Numbered from the stretch's first letter, positions 20,880-29,399 are shown. The stretch: DNA of 64,000 bases from Thermincola ferriacetica (GCF_001263415.1 NZ_LGTE01000004.1:1-64000); one strand, 5' to 3'. The notes: generated by a model from the letters alone, not told the origin. Program-made: numbers and translations.

Positions 20880-22406
20880 TCAGGAAGCAGGGGTATTTGC
20901 GAAAGTCCTGCCAAATTTCCTACATGCGTTTTCTATTGCCAGATACAGCGTGCTGACTGCGGCAATAGTACGTATTCTATCCTCCGGTTTTGATGTTTGC
21001 GGACCAAACTCGGGGTCCGGCTTTTCAGCAGCCTTCCGCAGGTCTGGTTTTGATACAACTACTTCTGCATACTTCTTCGCAATTCCTGCCGAGAAGATGC
21101 GGTATATTTCGCGCCTATGGCGTATCAACTGGTCGCGCAGATTGACTTCCCACAGCCACAAGTGCTGTTCGCGCATGTACCAGTATCCGACAGCTTCAAA
21201 CATTTCCTCATCGCCGTCAAACCGGTTTTCACGCCATTTCCGGTATACACTGACCAGCCTGGCCTGCGACCGCCACTTGTCAATCGTTGCCAATTCTTCC
21301 TTGAGCCAGTCCGGGAACATGTCAAGGAATTTTGAAATTGTTTCTTTGATCTCATTAAAGTGCTTGTCCCGGATAGACCGCAGGTCGTCCAGTTTATAGA
21401 ACTGGCTCACAACGCGGTTGGGCAGTATGAGCTCCCCCTTCTGGCCTGAATCATCGTGCCAAGTTGCGGCAACAATGCCATTTTCGTTTCGCTGCCAGGT
21501 GCAGTTTACGAATATTCTGCCGCTGGCCGCAGGTATTACCGGGGCAGACGGTGTTTCAAGCGCAACTGTGACAACCAGTTTGTATCTGTATGTATTACCC
21601 AGTTTTTCCCGGACTATTGAAGCTGATCTGATAGTTCCATCAGGCGGCAGCGGACGGTGCATGACCATCGGCAGTTCCAGCCACACCGGATTCCGGCCAT
21701 CGGACGCAACGCGAATACGCACCTTTGTCCGGGACAGTCTCCGGCGTTCCGAGCGCTTCGGATGATACCACGCTTCCTCAGATACCGGGTCAATCTGCAG
21801 CCTGGTATCAGAACCAAACACCTGTTCCACCGGCAGGCCCTTTTGCCAGCGCACTGTTACCTTCCCGCTGCCGTCAAAGCGGTGGAACCGCAGGTCCCGG
21901 CCCTGGCGCGCCGCTTTCTGGCGCGCAACCTGATAACTGGCAACCACTTCGTCATAATTGCACCAATACAGGCCGGATTCAGCCTGGGCCTGCTTTATTT
22001 GCTTGACTCGTTCCGCATCTAACTCTTTCAACTTGTCACGGTTGGCTTCCAGCATTTCTTTTCTGGCAGCCCTGGCCTCCTGCCTGGCCTGTCTGATTCG
22101 CTCCCGCAGGTCCTTTGCCCTCTCCCGCAGGTCGGAAATATTGACTCTTACCGACCGCTTCTGTTGCCGGCGCTGTTTGATTTCCTCCCGAACGGCTTCC
22201 AGTTCCGCCTCGAGTTCCGGGACCGGGTTATCGGGCGGAGTAAGCAGGTCGTTAACAGCCTGGCGGTATTCTCTTTCTATCTCCACCAGCCGGTTCCAAA
22301 ACTGATTGCGCCGGTGAAGCTGGTCCAGCATTTCCTTTTCGCCTGCCGTTGGTGTTAAGCAGCCGTATTCGTACACCCGGCAGGGTTTTGACTCGTGCCC
22401 GAACAC
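20880..22406 (-). CDS. cas12m: Cas12m-like (type V-M / V-U1) effector, RuvC-inactive, no zinc ribbon
   Basis: 508 residues from a GTG after AAAGGGAGGCGAAATCT. Residues 65-145 form a charged helical region, then GLYWCNYDEV (145-154), LRFHRFDGSGKVTVRW (172-187), WLELPMVMHRPLPPDGTI (242-259) and DKWRSQARLVSVYRKWREN (376-394), all closely matching my memory of mycobacterial Cas12m. The place of the first RuvC aspartate is VNCTW (N301) and of the second acid VVVSKPDL (S452). The protein ends at FANTPAS, before the Cys-rich ribbon and third RuvC acid found in Cas12m. So it should bind but not cut DNA; Cas12m proteins are known to silence transcription. The array follows directly. Confidence 0.88.
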   Translation of the reverse strand: MFGHESKPCRVYEYGCLTPTAGEKEMLDQLHRRNQFWNRLVEIEREYRQAVNDLLTPPDNPVPELEAELEAVREEIKQRRQQKRSVRVNISDLRERAKDLRERIRQARQEARAARKEMLEANRDKLKELDAERVKQIKQAQAESGLYWCNYDEVVASYQVARQKAARQGRDLRFHRFDGSGKVTVRWQKGLPVEQVFGSDTRLQIDPVSEEAWYHPKRSERRRLSRTKVRIRVASDGRNPVWLELPMVMHRPLPPDGTIRSASIVREKLGNTYRYKLVVTVALETPSAPVIPAASGRIFVNCTWQRNENGIVAATWHDDSGQKGELILPNRVVSQFYKLDDLRSIRDKHFNEIKETISKFLDMFPDWLKEELATIDKWRSQARLVSVYRKWRENRFDGDEEMFEAVGYWYMREQHLWLWEVNLRDQLIRHRREIYRIFSAGIAKKYAEVVVSKPDLRKAAEKPDPEFGPQTSKPEDRIRTIAAVSTLYLAIENACRKFGRTFANTPAS

Positions 22407-22532
22407 AGATTTCGCCTCCCTTTGCGTGTGTTTGCGCTGAATTTAACTTTCCCGCCGGGAAGTCCCCACCCGTGAGGGTGGGGATGAGAGGCGGGTATTG
22501 CTTATTTTCAGCTCTTCCGATAGAATAAAGGT

Positions 22533-22937
22533 ATGAAGTACCAATTAGATAAGGGATGTCATTCTGTATACTCTCTTCGGTCCCACTATGTGTGCTGTGT
22601 AAAGTACCGGAAAAAGGTACTGACCAAAGAGATTTCCTCGCGCCTGAAAGAAATAAACTTCAGCGTTGCAGAAAAATTCGGAGTACAGATCATCGAGCAG
22701 GAGACCGATCTGGACCACATTCACATCCTTTTTGCTTCCAGACCCCAGGTACAGCTCTCAAAGTTTGTGAATTCCCTCAAGTCGGTCTCTGCACGCCTGC
22801 TCTTCAGAGAATTCCCTGGACTGAAGAAGGAGTTGTGGGGCGGCCATTTCTGGTCGCCGAGCTATTTTCTTGCCACCGTGGGGGAGGTGAAGCTGGAAGA
22901 TGTCAAAAGGTACGTCCAGTCCCAAGGCAATGCGTAA
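22533..22937 (+). CDS. tnpA: IS200-type Y1 transposase TnpA
   Basis: 134 residues. HUH motif DHIHILF (H62, H64) and the catalytic tyrosine in VKRYVQSQ (Y127) are present, as is the conserved FWSPSYF stretch. It should cut and join single-stranded ends of the element. All key residues look intact. The stop codon overlaps the tnpB start. Confidence 0.93.
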   Translation: MKYQLDKGCHSVYSLRSHYVCCVKYRKKVLTKEISSRLKEINFSVAEKFGVQIIEQETDLDHIHILFASRPQVQLSKFVNSLKSVSARLLFREFPGLKKELWGGHFWSPSYFLATVGEVKLEDVKRYVQSQGNA

Positions 22938-24036
22938 TTACAGGTTTCGCATCTACCCTAGCAGAGAACAGGAACAAAAACTTCTTGACTGGATTGAGAC
23001 CTGCCGCAAGATTTTCAACACAGCAATTGCTCAAAGGAAAGAATCATGGGAAAAAGAGAAGCGTTCTCTTTCCCGTAGAGAACAGCAGGTATGGCTGAAA
23101 GAGGCCAAGAAAGAAAACGAATATTTCCGACAGGTTCATTCACAGGTTGCCCAGGAGGTTCTTTTCAGGGTAGAGAGAGCTTTTGCCGCTTTCTTCCGTA
23201 GGGTCAAAAACGGAGAAACGCCGGGGTATCCCCGCTTCAAGGGCAGAGGGCGATATAAGTCGCTTACCTTCACCCAGTTTGGAGAAGGCAAAGGAGCTTC
23301 TTTTCAGGACGGCAAACTGAAACTGTCAAAAATCGGCCTGGTGAAGATAAAGCTGCACCGGCAGATACCCAGCACCGTCAAGACCGTGATCATCAAGCGG
23401 GATGCTGTTGGCAGGTGGTGGGCCGTTTTTGCCGTGGAAATAGAACTTTCCCAACAGCAAACACATGCCGGCCCTGCTATAGGTTTGGATGCTGGGCTGG
23501 AGAAATTTGCAGCCCTTTCAGACGACAGCGTTATCGAAAACCCCAGACACCTGAGAAAGACAGAAGAACGGCTCAAGCGAGCCCAGCGGGAACTCTCCCG
23601 CAAGGAGAAGGGTTCCCGCAACAGGGAGAGGGCCCGGCGGAAGCTGGCGAAGCTCCACGCCAAAGTCCGCAGCCAGCGGATGGACTTCCTGCACAAGCAG
23701 TCCCGTAAATTAGTAAACACCTACAGTCTGATTGCTGTAGAGGAGCTGAACATAAAGGGCATGGTAAAGAACCATCACCTGGCAAAAAGCATTTCTGATG
23801 CCGGCTGGGGTGAGTTCATTTCCATGCTTGAGTACAAAGCGGGAGAAGCTGGTACCAAGCTTGTCAAAGTGAACCCCTCCGGCACATCGCAGGAATGCAG
23901 CAGGTGTGGGATGACCGTACCTAAAGAATTATCGGAACGGGTACACTGCTGCCCTTACTGCGGCCTCACGCTTGACCGGGACGTGAACGCTGCCCGGAAT
24001 ATTCTGAAGAGAGCGTTGGCTTTGGAAGCGGCCTAA
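22930..24036 (+). CDS. tnpB: TnpB RNA-guided nuclease
   Basis: 368 residues from the ATG overlapping the tnpA stop (ATGCGTAA). Starts MRNYRFRIYPSREQEQKLLD as TnpBs do. RuvC residues are in IGLDAGLEKF (D187), IAVEELNIKGM (E271) and LDRDVNAARNIL (D351); the zinc ribbon is CSRCG...CPYCG (C323/326, C341/344). Known TnpBs cut DNA next to the target motif with an RNA from the right end. Everything needed appears intact. Confidence 0.93.
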   Translation: MRNYRFRIYPSREQEQKLLDWIETCRKIFNTAIAQRKESWEKEKRSLSRREQQVWLKEAKKENEYFRQVHSQVAQEVLFRVERAFAAFFRRVKNGETPGYPRFKGRGRYKSLTFTQFGEGKGASFQDGKLKLSKIGLVKIKLHRQIPSTVKTVIIKRDAVGRWWAVFAVEIELSQQQTHAGPAIGLDAGLEKFAALSDDSVIENPRHLRKTEERLKRAQRELSRKEKGSRNRERARRKLAKLHAKVRSQRMDFLHKQSRKLVNTYSLIAVEELNIKGMVKNHHLAKSISDAGWGEFISMLEYKAGEAGTKLVKVNPSGTSQECSRCGMTVPKELSERVHCCPYCGLTLDRDVNAARNILKRALALEAA

Positions 24037-24140
24037 AGGCTTCCCTACCGTGGGGACCACGGAAAGTTACGCCTGTGGAGCTGGTCCGTTAGGGCCACTG
24101 TGAAGCAGGAAGCCCCTTCCGTAAGGAAGGGGTAGTTCAC
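24037..24140 (+). ncRNA. predicted omega (right-end) RNA region of element 1
   Basis: The 3' flank of tnpB to the right end has several hairpins (ACCGTGGGGACCACGG, CCCCTTCCGTAAGGAAGGGG). In TnpB elements the guide RNA comes from this region and part of the tnpB 3' end. Extent is inferred. Confidence 0.5.
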
Positions 24141-24529
24141 GATAGCTACAGGCCAAACACCTGCTTAACCGCCTCCCGGATTTCTATGTCCCGGTACGGT
24201 CCGGCCCAGAAACGCTCGGCAGCGTCGATGACGGCCATGCTCTGCAGTTCGTTCAGGTTCTGCAGTTTCTCCACCAACGCAACATCATCCACATTCCATT
24301 TCTTGTCCAGCCCGTCCAGCCTGCAGGCGTCACCGATACCGGCCCACAGCAGGCAGGCGGTATCCGCACTGTACAGGCTCTCGTTCAGCGCATCCACGAT
24401 AAGGCAGGCCTCGTCAACAGTCAGCCCGGCCTGTTTCAGCGCCCGGCGGTACAGGGTCTGACATCCTCCCACCCCTTTAGGGGTGGGGTTCCTTAATAGG
24501 AACCAAGAGGTTTTTTACTTCGCGGATGC

Positions 24530-25498
24530 TCAGGCGGTTTGCCTGAACGTCCCCTGTTCACGGCCTTGTGGTGTGGTTTTTCTCCACACGAACAGGTTGA
24601 CCGCAGGGCGTGCCAGACCGCCCACTACTCCTGAAGCAGGCTGTCCTGCTTCTTGGAGATACCTTTGCAGAATGTTGTACGCTCCCACCATGTCGGCGTT
24701 AAACAGGCAGCCGCAGTGTCTGAACAGGCCGCGCATGACCCGCGCCGACTTAGCCCGCCTGCGGCAGATAGGGCAGGTGATGCTTGTGTCTTTTTCCGAT
24801 ACATCTACTACACGAATACCTTTCAGCGCCGCTTTGTAGGTGAGCATCCGGATGATCTTCCTGTACGGCCAGGCGTGCAGCTTCTGATTACCCCTGTCTC
24901 CCCAATTGGCGTCTGAGCGAATACCTTTTAATTCCTCAACGACAATCACGGAGACATTGTTTCCGGCGGCATAATCAACAATCCACCTGGTCAAAGCGTG
25001 CAGGTAGTGCTTTCTCTGCCTGCTCCATTTGCGGTTGAGGTTCCGGCTGCGTCTGCTGGAAGAACTGCGGCATTTGGCAATTTCTTTGTGAAAATACCTG
25101 TCCAGGGCAAGAAGTGCTCCACCAGGCACCAGAAAAGTTTGACCGGTGGAGAGTATCCCGGCAGCAATATTTACAATGCCGAGGTCCAGGGCCATAATAT
25201 TACCTGGTTCCCGGTATTTGACTGATACCCGGTGAACAATATGCAGGTACCAGTCACTTGTCTGACTGCTGAAAACCAGTTTGACCTGCTTGACTTCACC
25301 CAGAAAATCTTTTGGTGAAAGGCGATATTCCAGGATGATTTCCCTCCTTGAATACGTGCGTGGCAGGCGAAGCATCACCCGATTGTCCGGCAGTATCCGA
25401 AACGCTTTTTGCTTAAAGGTTACGGCTTTAGCTTTTACTGTGAGTGTTTGTGTTGGTTTTTCCTGTAGGCTTGCTTTTCTGCGGGCCACTGCAATCAA
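24530..25498 (-). CDS. tnpB: TnpB-like nuclease with short N terminus
   Basis: 322 residues; the frame opens with a TTG overlapping the tnpA stop. RuvC residues lie in IMALDLGIVNIAAG (D105), VIVVEELKGIRSDANWG (E188) and LFNADMVGAYNIL (D269), with a zinc ribbon CPICRRR...HCGC. It lacks the usual MxxxYKxRIYP start and roughly 80 N-terminal residues, so the RNA/DNA-binding lobe is reduced. It may be a natural short form or a decayed copy. Confidence 0.85.
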   Translation of the reverse strand: MIAVARRKASLQEKPTQTLTVKAKAVTFKQKAFRILPDNRVMLRLPRTYSRREIILEYRLSPKDFLGEVKQVKLVFSSQTSDWYLHIVHRVSVKYREPGNIMALDLGIVNIAAGILSTGQTFLVPGGALLALDRYFHKEIAKCRSSSSRRSRNLNRKWSRQRKHYLHALTRWIVDYAAGNNVSVIVVEELKGIRSDANWGDRGNQKLHAWPYRKIIRMLTYKAALKGIRVVDVSEKDTSITCPICRRRAKSARVMRGLFRHCGCLFNADMVGAYNILQRYLQEAGQPASGVVGGLARPAVNLFVWRKTTPQGREQGTFRQTA

Positions 25499-25893
25499 CC
25501 TCTCTTTTTTTGGGCTTCAACATATCTCTGAATTGTTTCGGAAGAAACATTGCCGGCGGTTGAGACAAAGTAGCTCCGCGTCCACATGGACGGCATCCGT
25601 GCTATATGCTCAAACTCCCGGCGCAGATGGTGTGAAGATACGCCCTTAATCCGTGCCACAATGTCGTGAGGCGCTAATTCCGGCGGCGCGTTGACAAACA
25701 GATGCAGGTGGTCAGGCATGATCTCCAGAGCCAGGATTTCCAGGTCCAGAATTTTCGCAACCTCCTTAATCAGTTCTTTTAACCTGGCCTCAACCGGACC
25801 AACCAGCACCTTGCGCCGGTAGCGCGGACACCAGATGAAGTGATAGTTTACCAAAGATACGGACGTGTGTTTGTGTCTATATTTTTGCTCCAT
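25495..25893 (-). CDS. tnpA: IS200-type Y1 transposase TnpA
   Basis: 132 residues. HUH motif PDHLHLFV (H62, H64), catalytic tyrosine in IQRYVEAQ (Y124), and the conserved MWTRSYFVSTAG stretch. Belongs to a different branch from the TnpA of element 1. Complete and probably active. Confidence 0.93.
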   Translation of the reverse strand: MEQKYRHKHTSVSLVNYHFIWCPRYRRKVLVGPVEARLKELIKEVAKILDLEILALEIMPDHLHLFVNAPPELAPHDIVARIKGVSSHHLRREFEHIARMPSMWTRSYFVSTAGNVSSETIQRYVEAQKKRG

Positions 25894-26149
25894 AGTTACA
25901 GTATATCAGGTTGTTGAAAAACAGGAAAGATGTTCCGATAAAAAAAATAGCCGGGCTCTCATCCCACGGCTAAAGCCTGTGGGCTTTCTCGCCCGGATTT
26001 TTGTAAAGCCGTTCCAGGTCGCGGTTGATTACCGTACTCCTTGGGCCACGAGTGTCGAGCTGGGCCACAATGGACGGTTCAAGAGAAACAGATGTTTTCT
26101 TTGCAAGCGACATGTTCAATCGCTCCTTTCCAATCTAAATTATACCACT

Positions 26150-26178
26150 ATCATACCACCATGGTACGACCCTGTCAT
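26150..26178 (-). promoter_or_regulatory. promoter/operator of the split RHH gene
   Basis: ATGACA, 17 bases, TATGAT. The region carries GTACCATGGTGGTA and two GTGGTAT direct repeats, a likely site for autoregulation by the ribbon-helix-helix product. Confidence 0.5.
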
Positions 26179-26201
26179 TACCTTAATACCGTCAATACCG
26201 C

Positions 26202-26247
26202 AAAAAACCCGCATGTATCCAGGACACGGTGCCTGCATACATGCGGG
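26202..26247 (-). terminator. strong terminator of the VWA/MoxR operon
   Basis: CCCGCATGTAT and ATACATGCGGG pair, followed by GTTTTTTGCGG on the minus strand, just after the stop at 26257. Confidence 0.85.
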
Positions 26248-26256
26248 TGCGTGGTG

Positions 26257-27552
26257 CTACTGTATTCTGATTGTTTTTGCCCAGTCCGGGGTTTTCCCGT
26301 CCCCGGTAAGGGCAACTATAATGACCTTCATCCCCTCCGGCGGCTGGTCCGGCCACGGGGTCAGGCAGTCAGTGATAACCACCGCTACCTGCGGGCAGGG
26401 CCTCAGCTTTGCAGCGGCCTCCAGGCCCGCGCCCATATCCGTCCCGCCTCCGCCGGCAAGCCGGACCTGCTCCGGGCGGAACACCCGGCGGCAGGACTGC
26501 ACGGCCCGGTCAACCGCCAGCACGTGGACACCTTCACGCTGGCCGAGACTGCGGAGGATACCGGCTATTTCGGCCAGGGCCTGAGCCAGCATGGCGTCAC
26601 CGACACTGCCGCTGGTGTCCACCACCACGGCAACGGACGGCACCGGACGGCGCAGGGACGGGAATATTACTTTCCCGTTCCCGACCTGCCCCTGCCTGCG
26701 GCTGGGGCGGCGGTAGGAGTAGTCACACGCCCCGGCCACATCAGCCACGGCATGGCGCACAGCGGCGGCCAGTTCCTTCCGCCAGTCCACCTTCGGGCGG
26801 AGCTTTTCATCCGCCCAGCGTGCCCAGTGGCCGGGCACGTTTCCGCAGGCCCGGACGTGTTCCCTGATCTGCCGGGCCACGTCCCGGCGGATCAGTTCCG
26901 CTTCGGCCCGGCTGATGCCCGGGGAGATGCCTTCACCCGGAGGGCCTTCCTCCCATTCTTCCGGCTGGCCGGTGGCGCAGGAACCGCACCGCCCGGCACC
27001 AGGCGCAGGGACCTGTGACGCGCTGTCACGGTCAGGACCGGCAGACGCGCCGCCATCTCCGGCTTCGGGTTCCCCAACGCCGGTGCCGCTTTCGTTTCCC
27101 GGCTGAGCCGACGCGCCCTGGCTGGCCGCAGCCTGCTGCGCCTGTTTTTCCAGCGCGGCATAATACTCCTCCGCGAGGAGGCCATTTGGCTGCCCGATGC
27201 TGGCCGGGGTAATCGCACCGGCAGGCAGCCTGACCCCTTCACGGAGAATGTCATCGTCTATCTCTGCGTCGGCCGCGATATTTGACAGACGAGGGTCAAA
27301 TTCCTTCATGCGGGACGCGTGATCCCGGAGAAGGTGGCAAATTTCGTGATAGAGGACGCCGGACAGCTCCTCCACCGTCCAGCGTGTGGTGACGGCGGGG
27401 TCGTAATAAAGGCGGAAAAATTGGTCCACCGCCATAGTGCCCAGCCCGGGTTTAGCAACCGGCTGGAGCGCCCAGGCAGCGCTGGTCAGATATGGACGGT
27501 CCTTTACCAGGCGGAGCCGGGCCGCCTGGAGTTCGGCGGGCATGGTAGGCAT
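26257..27552 (-). CDS. metallopeptidase-like protein with VWA-type C-terminal domain (DUF2201-like)
   Basis: 431 residues. The N-terminal domain has LYHEICHLLRDH (HExxH at 69-73), a zinc-peptidase-like site; then a low-complexity Ala/Gly/Pro linker (135-215) and a C-terminal domain with VVVDTSGSVGD (MIDAS-like DxSGS at 312-316), AGGGGTDM and VVITD. Proteins of this type are encoded with MoxR-like ATPases, as here (gap of one base after the ATPase stop). The pair probably forms a chaperone-like complex; its target is unknown. GC-rich compared with neighbouring operons. Confidence 0.9.
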   Translation of the reverse strand: MPTMPAELQAARLRLVKDRPYLTSAAWALQPVAKPGLGTMAVDQFFRLYYDPAVTTRWTVEELSGVLYHEICHLLRDHASRMKEFDPRLSNIAADAEIDDDILREGVRLPAGAITPASIGQPNGLLAEEYYAALEKQAQQAAASQGASAQPGNESGTGVGEPEAGDGGASAGPDRDSASQVPAPGAGRCGSCATGQPEEWEEGPPGEGISPGISRAEAELIRRDVARQIREHVRACGNVPGHWARWADEKLRPKVDWRKELAAAVRHAVADVAGACDYSYRRPSRRQGQVGNGKVIFPSLRRPVPSVAVVVDTSGSVGDAMLAQALAEIAGILRSLGQREGVHVLAVDRAVQSCRRVFRPEQVRLAGGGGTDMGAGLEAAAKLRPCPQVAVVITDCLTPWPDQPPEGMKVIIVALTGDGKTPDWAKTIRIQ

Positions 27553-27553
27553 C

Positions 27554-28636
27554 CTACATCAGCCCTCCCTTCTGAAGCAGAGGGATGAACTCCCGCAGCT
27601 CCTTCTGCGGCAGCGGCAGGTTCGGCTTTTTCGCCGCAGCCAGGGCCTTCGCCGCTGCCGCAGCGATGTCCTTGACCCCCTGTTCAGCAGCACGGGCCAG
27701 GACCTGCCAGGCCGCCAGCCAGCGGTCTTTTGTCAGATTCCCCACCGCGGCAGATACAACCGCTGTCAGAACCGCAAACGCCTGGTCTCCACGTTCAGGG
27801 ATACGAAACCGGTCTGGGTGCGCAAGTATTTCCTCCGGGTCAGGCAGGTCCAGGGCCTTCCGCCAGGCAAGGAACTCCAGCCCGGCCCCCTCGCCGACGC
27901 ACCCGGCCACCAGGGAGGCAGCCACGTCCTCCCCGGCCTGCGCTGCATCACAGGCGGCCAGTAACCGGGCCGCCATGTCCCACGAACGCGGAGACGGCCA
28001 CGCGCGCCCGGCCTGCTCATCAGACGCAGGTACCTGCAGAAGCAGGTGCGGCCGGTGGCGGATGAAACCGGCCACCAGCGCCCGCGAAGCCGGTATCCCG
28101 GCTTCCCAGCCGTCGGGCAGTCGGGGCACAACAGGTATCCGCCAGCCCTGGATCATGCCGTCCACCCATGCCTCTGTGTCAAGGGACCAGGTCAGGTGGC
28201 AGAAACGGTTCGCCAGCGGGGCGCTCAGGTCCCAGCCCCCGGCGGCCTGTTCCGGCGGGTTTGCCGCCGCAACCACGGATACCCCGTCCGGCAGCGGCAG
28301 GTCACCGACCACCCGGTCCAGGACCACCCGCAGAAGGGCGGCCTGCACCGCCGGCGGGGCGGTGGAGATTTCATCCAGGAACAGGATGCCCTTCCCGGCC
28401 TCCGCCAGCCGCCGCGCCCATGCGGGCGGTTCCATGACCACCCCGTTGTCCCGGATTACCGGAAGGCCGGAGAAGTCTGCAGGTTCCCGGATGGAGGCCA
28501 GGACAACCTCCAGCGGGAGACCAAGTTTGTCCGCCAGCGCACTAATACTGGCGGTTTTGCCGACGCCCGGCGGTCCCCATGCGAGGACCGGGGTGCCAGC
28601 CTGGATGGCAACTGAAAGAGCAGGCACGATTGTCAT
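27554..28636 (-). CDS. MoxR-type AAA+ ATPase
   Basis: 360 residues. Walker A GPPGVGKT (21-28), Walker B KGILFLDEIS (82-91), sensor AAANPPEQAAGGWDLSAPL and ANRFCHL are typical of MoxR/YeaC ATPases. The C-terminal part is helical and Ala-rich. Works with the VWA protein downstream. Its ATG overlaps the stop of the upstream gene by 4 bases. GC-rich. Confidence 0.92.
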   Translation of the reverse strand: MTIVPALSVAIQAGTPVLAWGPPGVGKTASISALADKLGLPLEVVLASIREPADFSGLPVIRDNGVVMEPPAWARRLAEAGKGILFLDEISTAPPAVQAALLRVVLDRVVGDLPLPDGVSVVAAANPPEQAAGGWDLSAPLANRFCHLTWSLDTEAWVDGMIQGWRIPVVPRLPDGWEAGIPASRALVAGFIRHRPHLLLQVPASDEQAGRAWPSPRSWDMAARLLAACDAAQAGEDVAASLVAGCVGEGAGLEFLAWRKALDLPDPEEILAHPDRFRIPERGDQAFAVLTAVVSAAVGNLTKDRWLAAWQVLARAAEQGVKDIAAAAAKALAAAKKPNLPLPQKELREFIPLLQKGGLM

Positions 28637-29370
28637 GCCTGCTCACCCCCTTTCAACCAGCGAAGGCGGTAGGAGCCGTCCTTCGCCTTTATAATTTTTG
28701 CGCGGGCGGGGTGAACCTCAAACCCCCGCCCCTGTTTCCCTGCCAGGACGGTAAATCCCTTGTCGTCCTCAGACAGTACGTCAAGGACGAAGCAACCGTC
28801 CACAACCGCCAGCCCGCGCCGCCAGACGCGGGAAAACCATTGCAGCGGCACGGCAGCGCTGACATAACTGTCCGTACCGGGCCATTTGCCATTGTGGCTC
28901 CAAACCCTGCTGCTGGAACCGCTAATGACAGGGTCCCCGATGCGGACGCAAACCTCATGGTTCCCGCCCGCCCAGGATGTTCGGCTGCGGCGGTAGGAAC
29001 AGGTTTCCAGCGCCTTCCCAGCCAGCCTTGCCACCCGCGCGGCGGCGCGGGTAGCGAACGGGACCGACAACGGGTCAGCCTTAGCGTTCCGCCGGCGACG
29101 GGCCGCGGCTTTTTCCCGCCCGGCGTCAAACGCTGGCCGCAACCCGGCGGGCAGGTCCCGCCGGTAAAACGGGAGTTTTACGCCCCGCCTCCAGGTCTCC
29201 AGGACCTTGAGGCAGCGGCAGGGCTCGCCGCCCAGGGCCTCGAAGGCCCTGTCGGCTTTTATGTCCGGGTGGTCGTGGAGCACGACCGCCCCGGACGGGG
29301 TAATACTGATGGTGTGCAGTGCGCCTTCACAGCGCACGCGCACCGAAACAACCGGTTTCTTTTTTGTCAT
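28633..29370 (-). CDS. unknown protein upstream of the MoxR/VWA pair
   Basis: 245 residues from the ATG after AAAGGGGGAACAAAAAA; an earlier in-frame Met at 29409 lies inside the terminator hairpin and has no ribosome site. Starts MTKKKPVVSVRVRCEGALHT; very basic in the middle (FDAGREKAAARRRRNAK). A C-terminal strand-rich part includes DGCFVLDVLSEDDKGFTVL. No family recognised. It shares the high GC and coupling of the two downstream genes, so it is probably part of the same machine. Confidence 0.8.
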   Translation of the reverse strand: MTKKKPVVSVRVRCEGALHTISITPSGAVVLHDHPDIKADRAFEALGGEPCRCLKVLETWRRGVKLPFYRRDLPAGLRPAFDAGREKAAARRRRNAKADPLSVPFATRAAARVARLAGKALETCSYRRSRTSWAGGNHEVCVRIGDPVISGSSSRVWSHNGKWPGTDSYVSAAVPLQWFSRVWRRGLAVVDGCFVLDVLSEDDKGFTVLAGKQGRGFEVHPARAKIIKAKDGSYRLRWLKGGEQA

Positions 29371-29399
29371 TTTTTTGTTCCCCCTTTTGTGAAAAATAA

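Larger units (their letters stand above)
22446..24140 (+). mobile_element. IS200/IS605-family element 1 (tnpA + tnpB)
   Basis: Left-end hairpin GTCCCCACC/GGTGGGGA, tnpA, overlapping tnpB, and a right end with GAAGCCCCTTCC and GGAAGGGGTAGTTCAC, the usual subterminal hairpins. No target duplication is expected in this family. Ends are given to within about 10 bases. It lies about 40 bases upstream of the cas12m start and may have separated that gene from its promoter. It is the only rightward transposon here. Confidence 0.85.
24458..26002 (-). mobile_element. IS200/IS605-family element 2 (tnpA + tnpB)
   Basis: 1,545 bases between CTTTAC on the left flank (minus-strand sense) and ACCCTGTAC on the right. 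Left-end hairpin GCCCACAGGCTTTAGCCGTGGG, right-end hairpin CCCCACCCCTAAAGGGGTGGG followed by AGGATGTCAG. The boundaries are set by the restored reading frame of the split host gene. The upstream TTAC target is typical for this family. Confidence 0.88.
24146..26113 (-). pseudogene. ribbon-helix-helix gene split by IS element 2
   Basis: The 5' part (26113-26003) encodes 37 residues, MSLAKKTSVSLEPSIVAQLD to INRDLERLY, with an AAGGAGCGATTGAAC ribosome site. The 3' part (24457-24146) continues in frame as TLYRRALKQAGLTVDEACLI and ends AVKQVFGL. Joined at the inferred target they give an uninterrupted 140-residue protein of the KTSVSL...STVINRDLE ribbon-helix-helix type, a plasmid-style regulator or antitoxin-like protein. 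Precise excision of the element would restore it. Confidence 0.8.

Noticed and set aside
20880-22406. The Cas12m-like protein as a TnpB of an IS element
   Set aside because: It has no adjacent IS ends, lacks the TnpB start, zinc ribbon and acidic residues, and its motifs follow Cas12m; an array is next to it.
26041-27018. A 325-residue plus-strand frame covering the split RHH gene start and the VWA gene end
   Set aside because: Crosses a strong terminator and a promoter on the other strand and has no motif.
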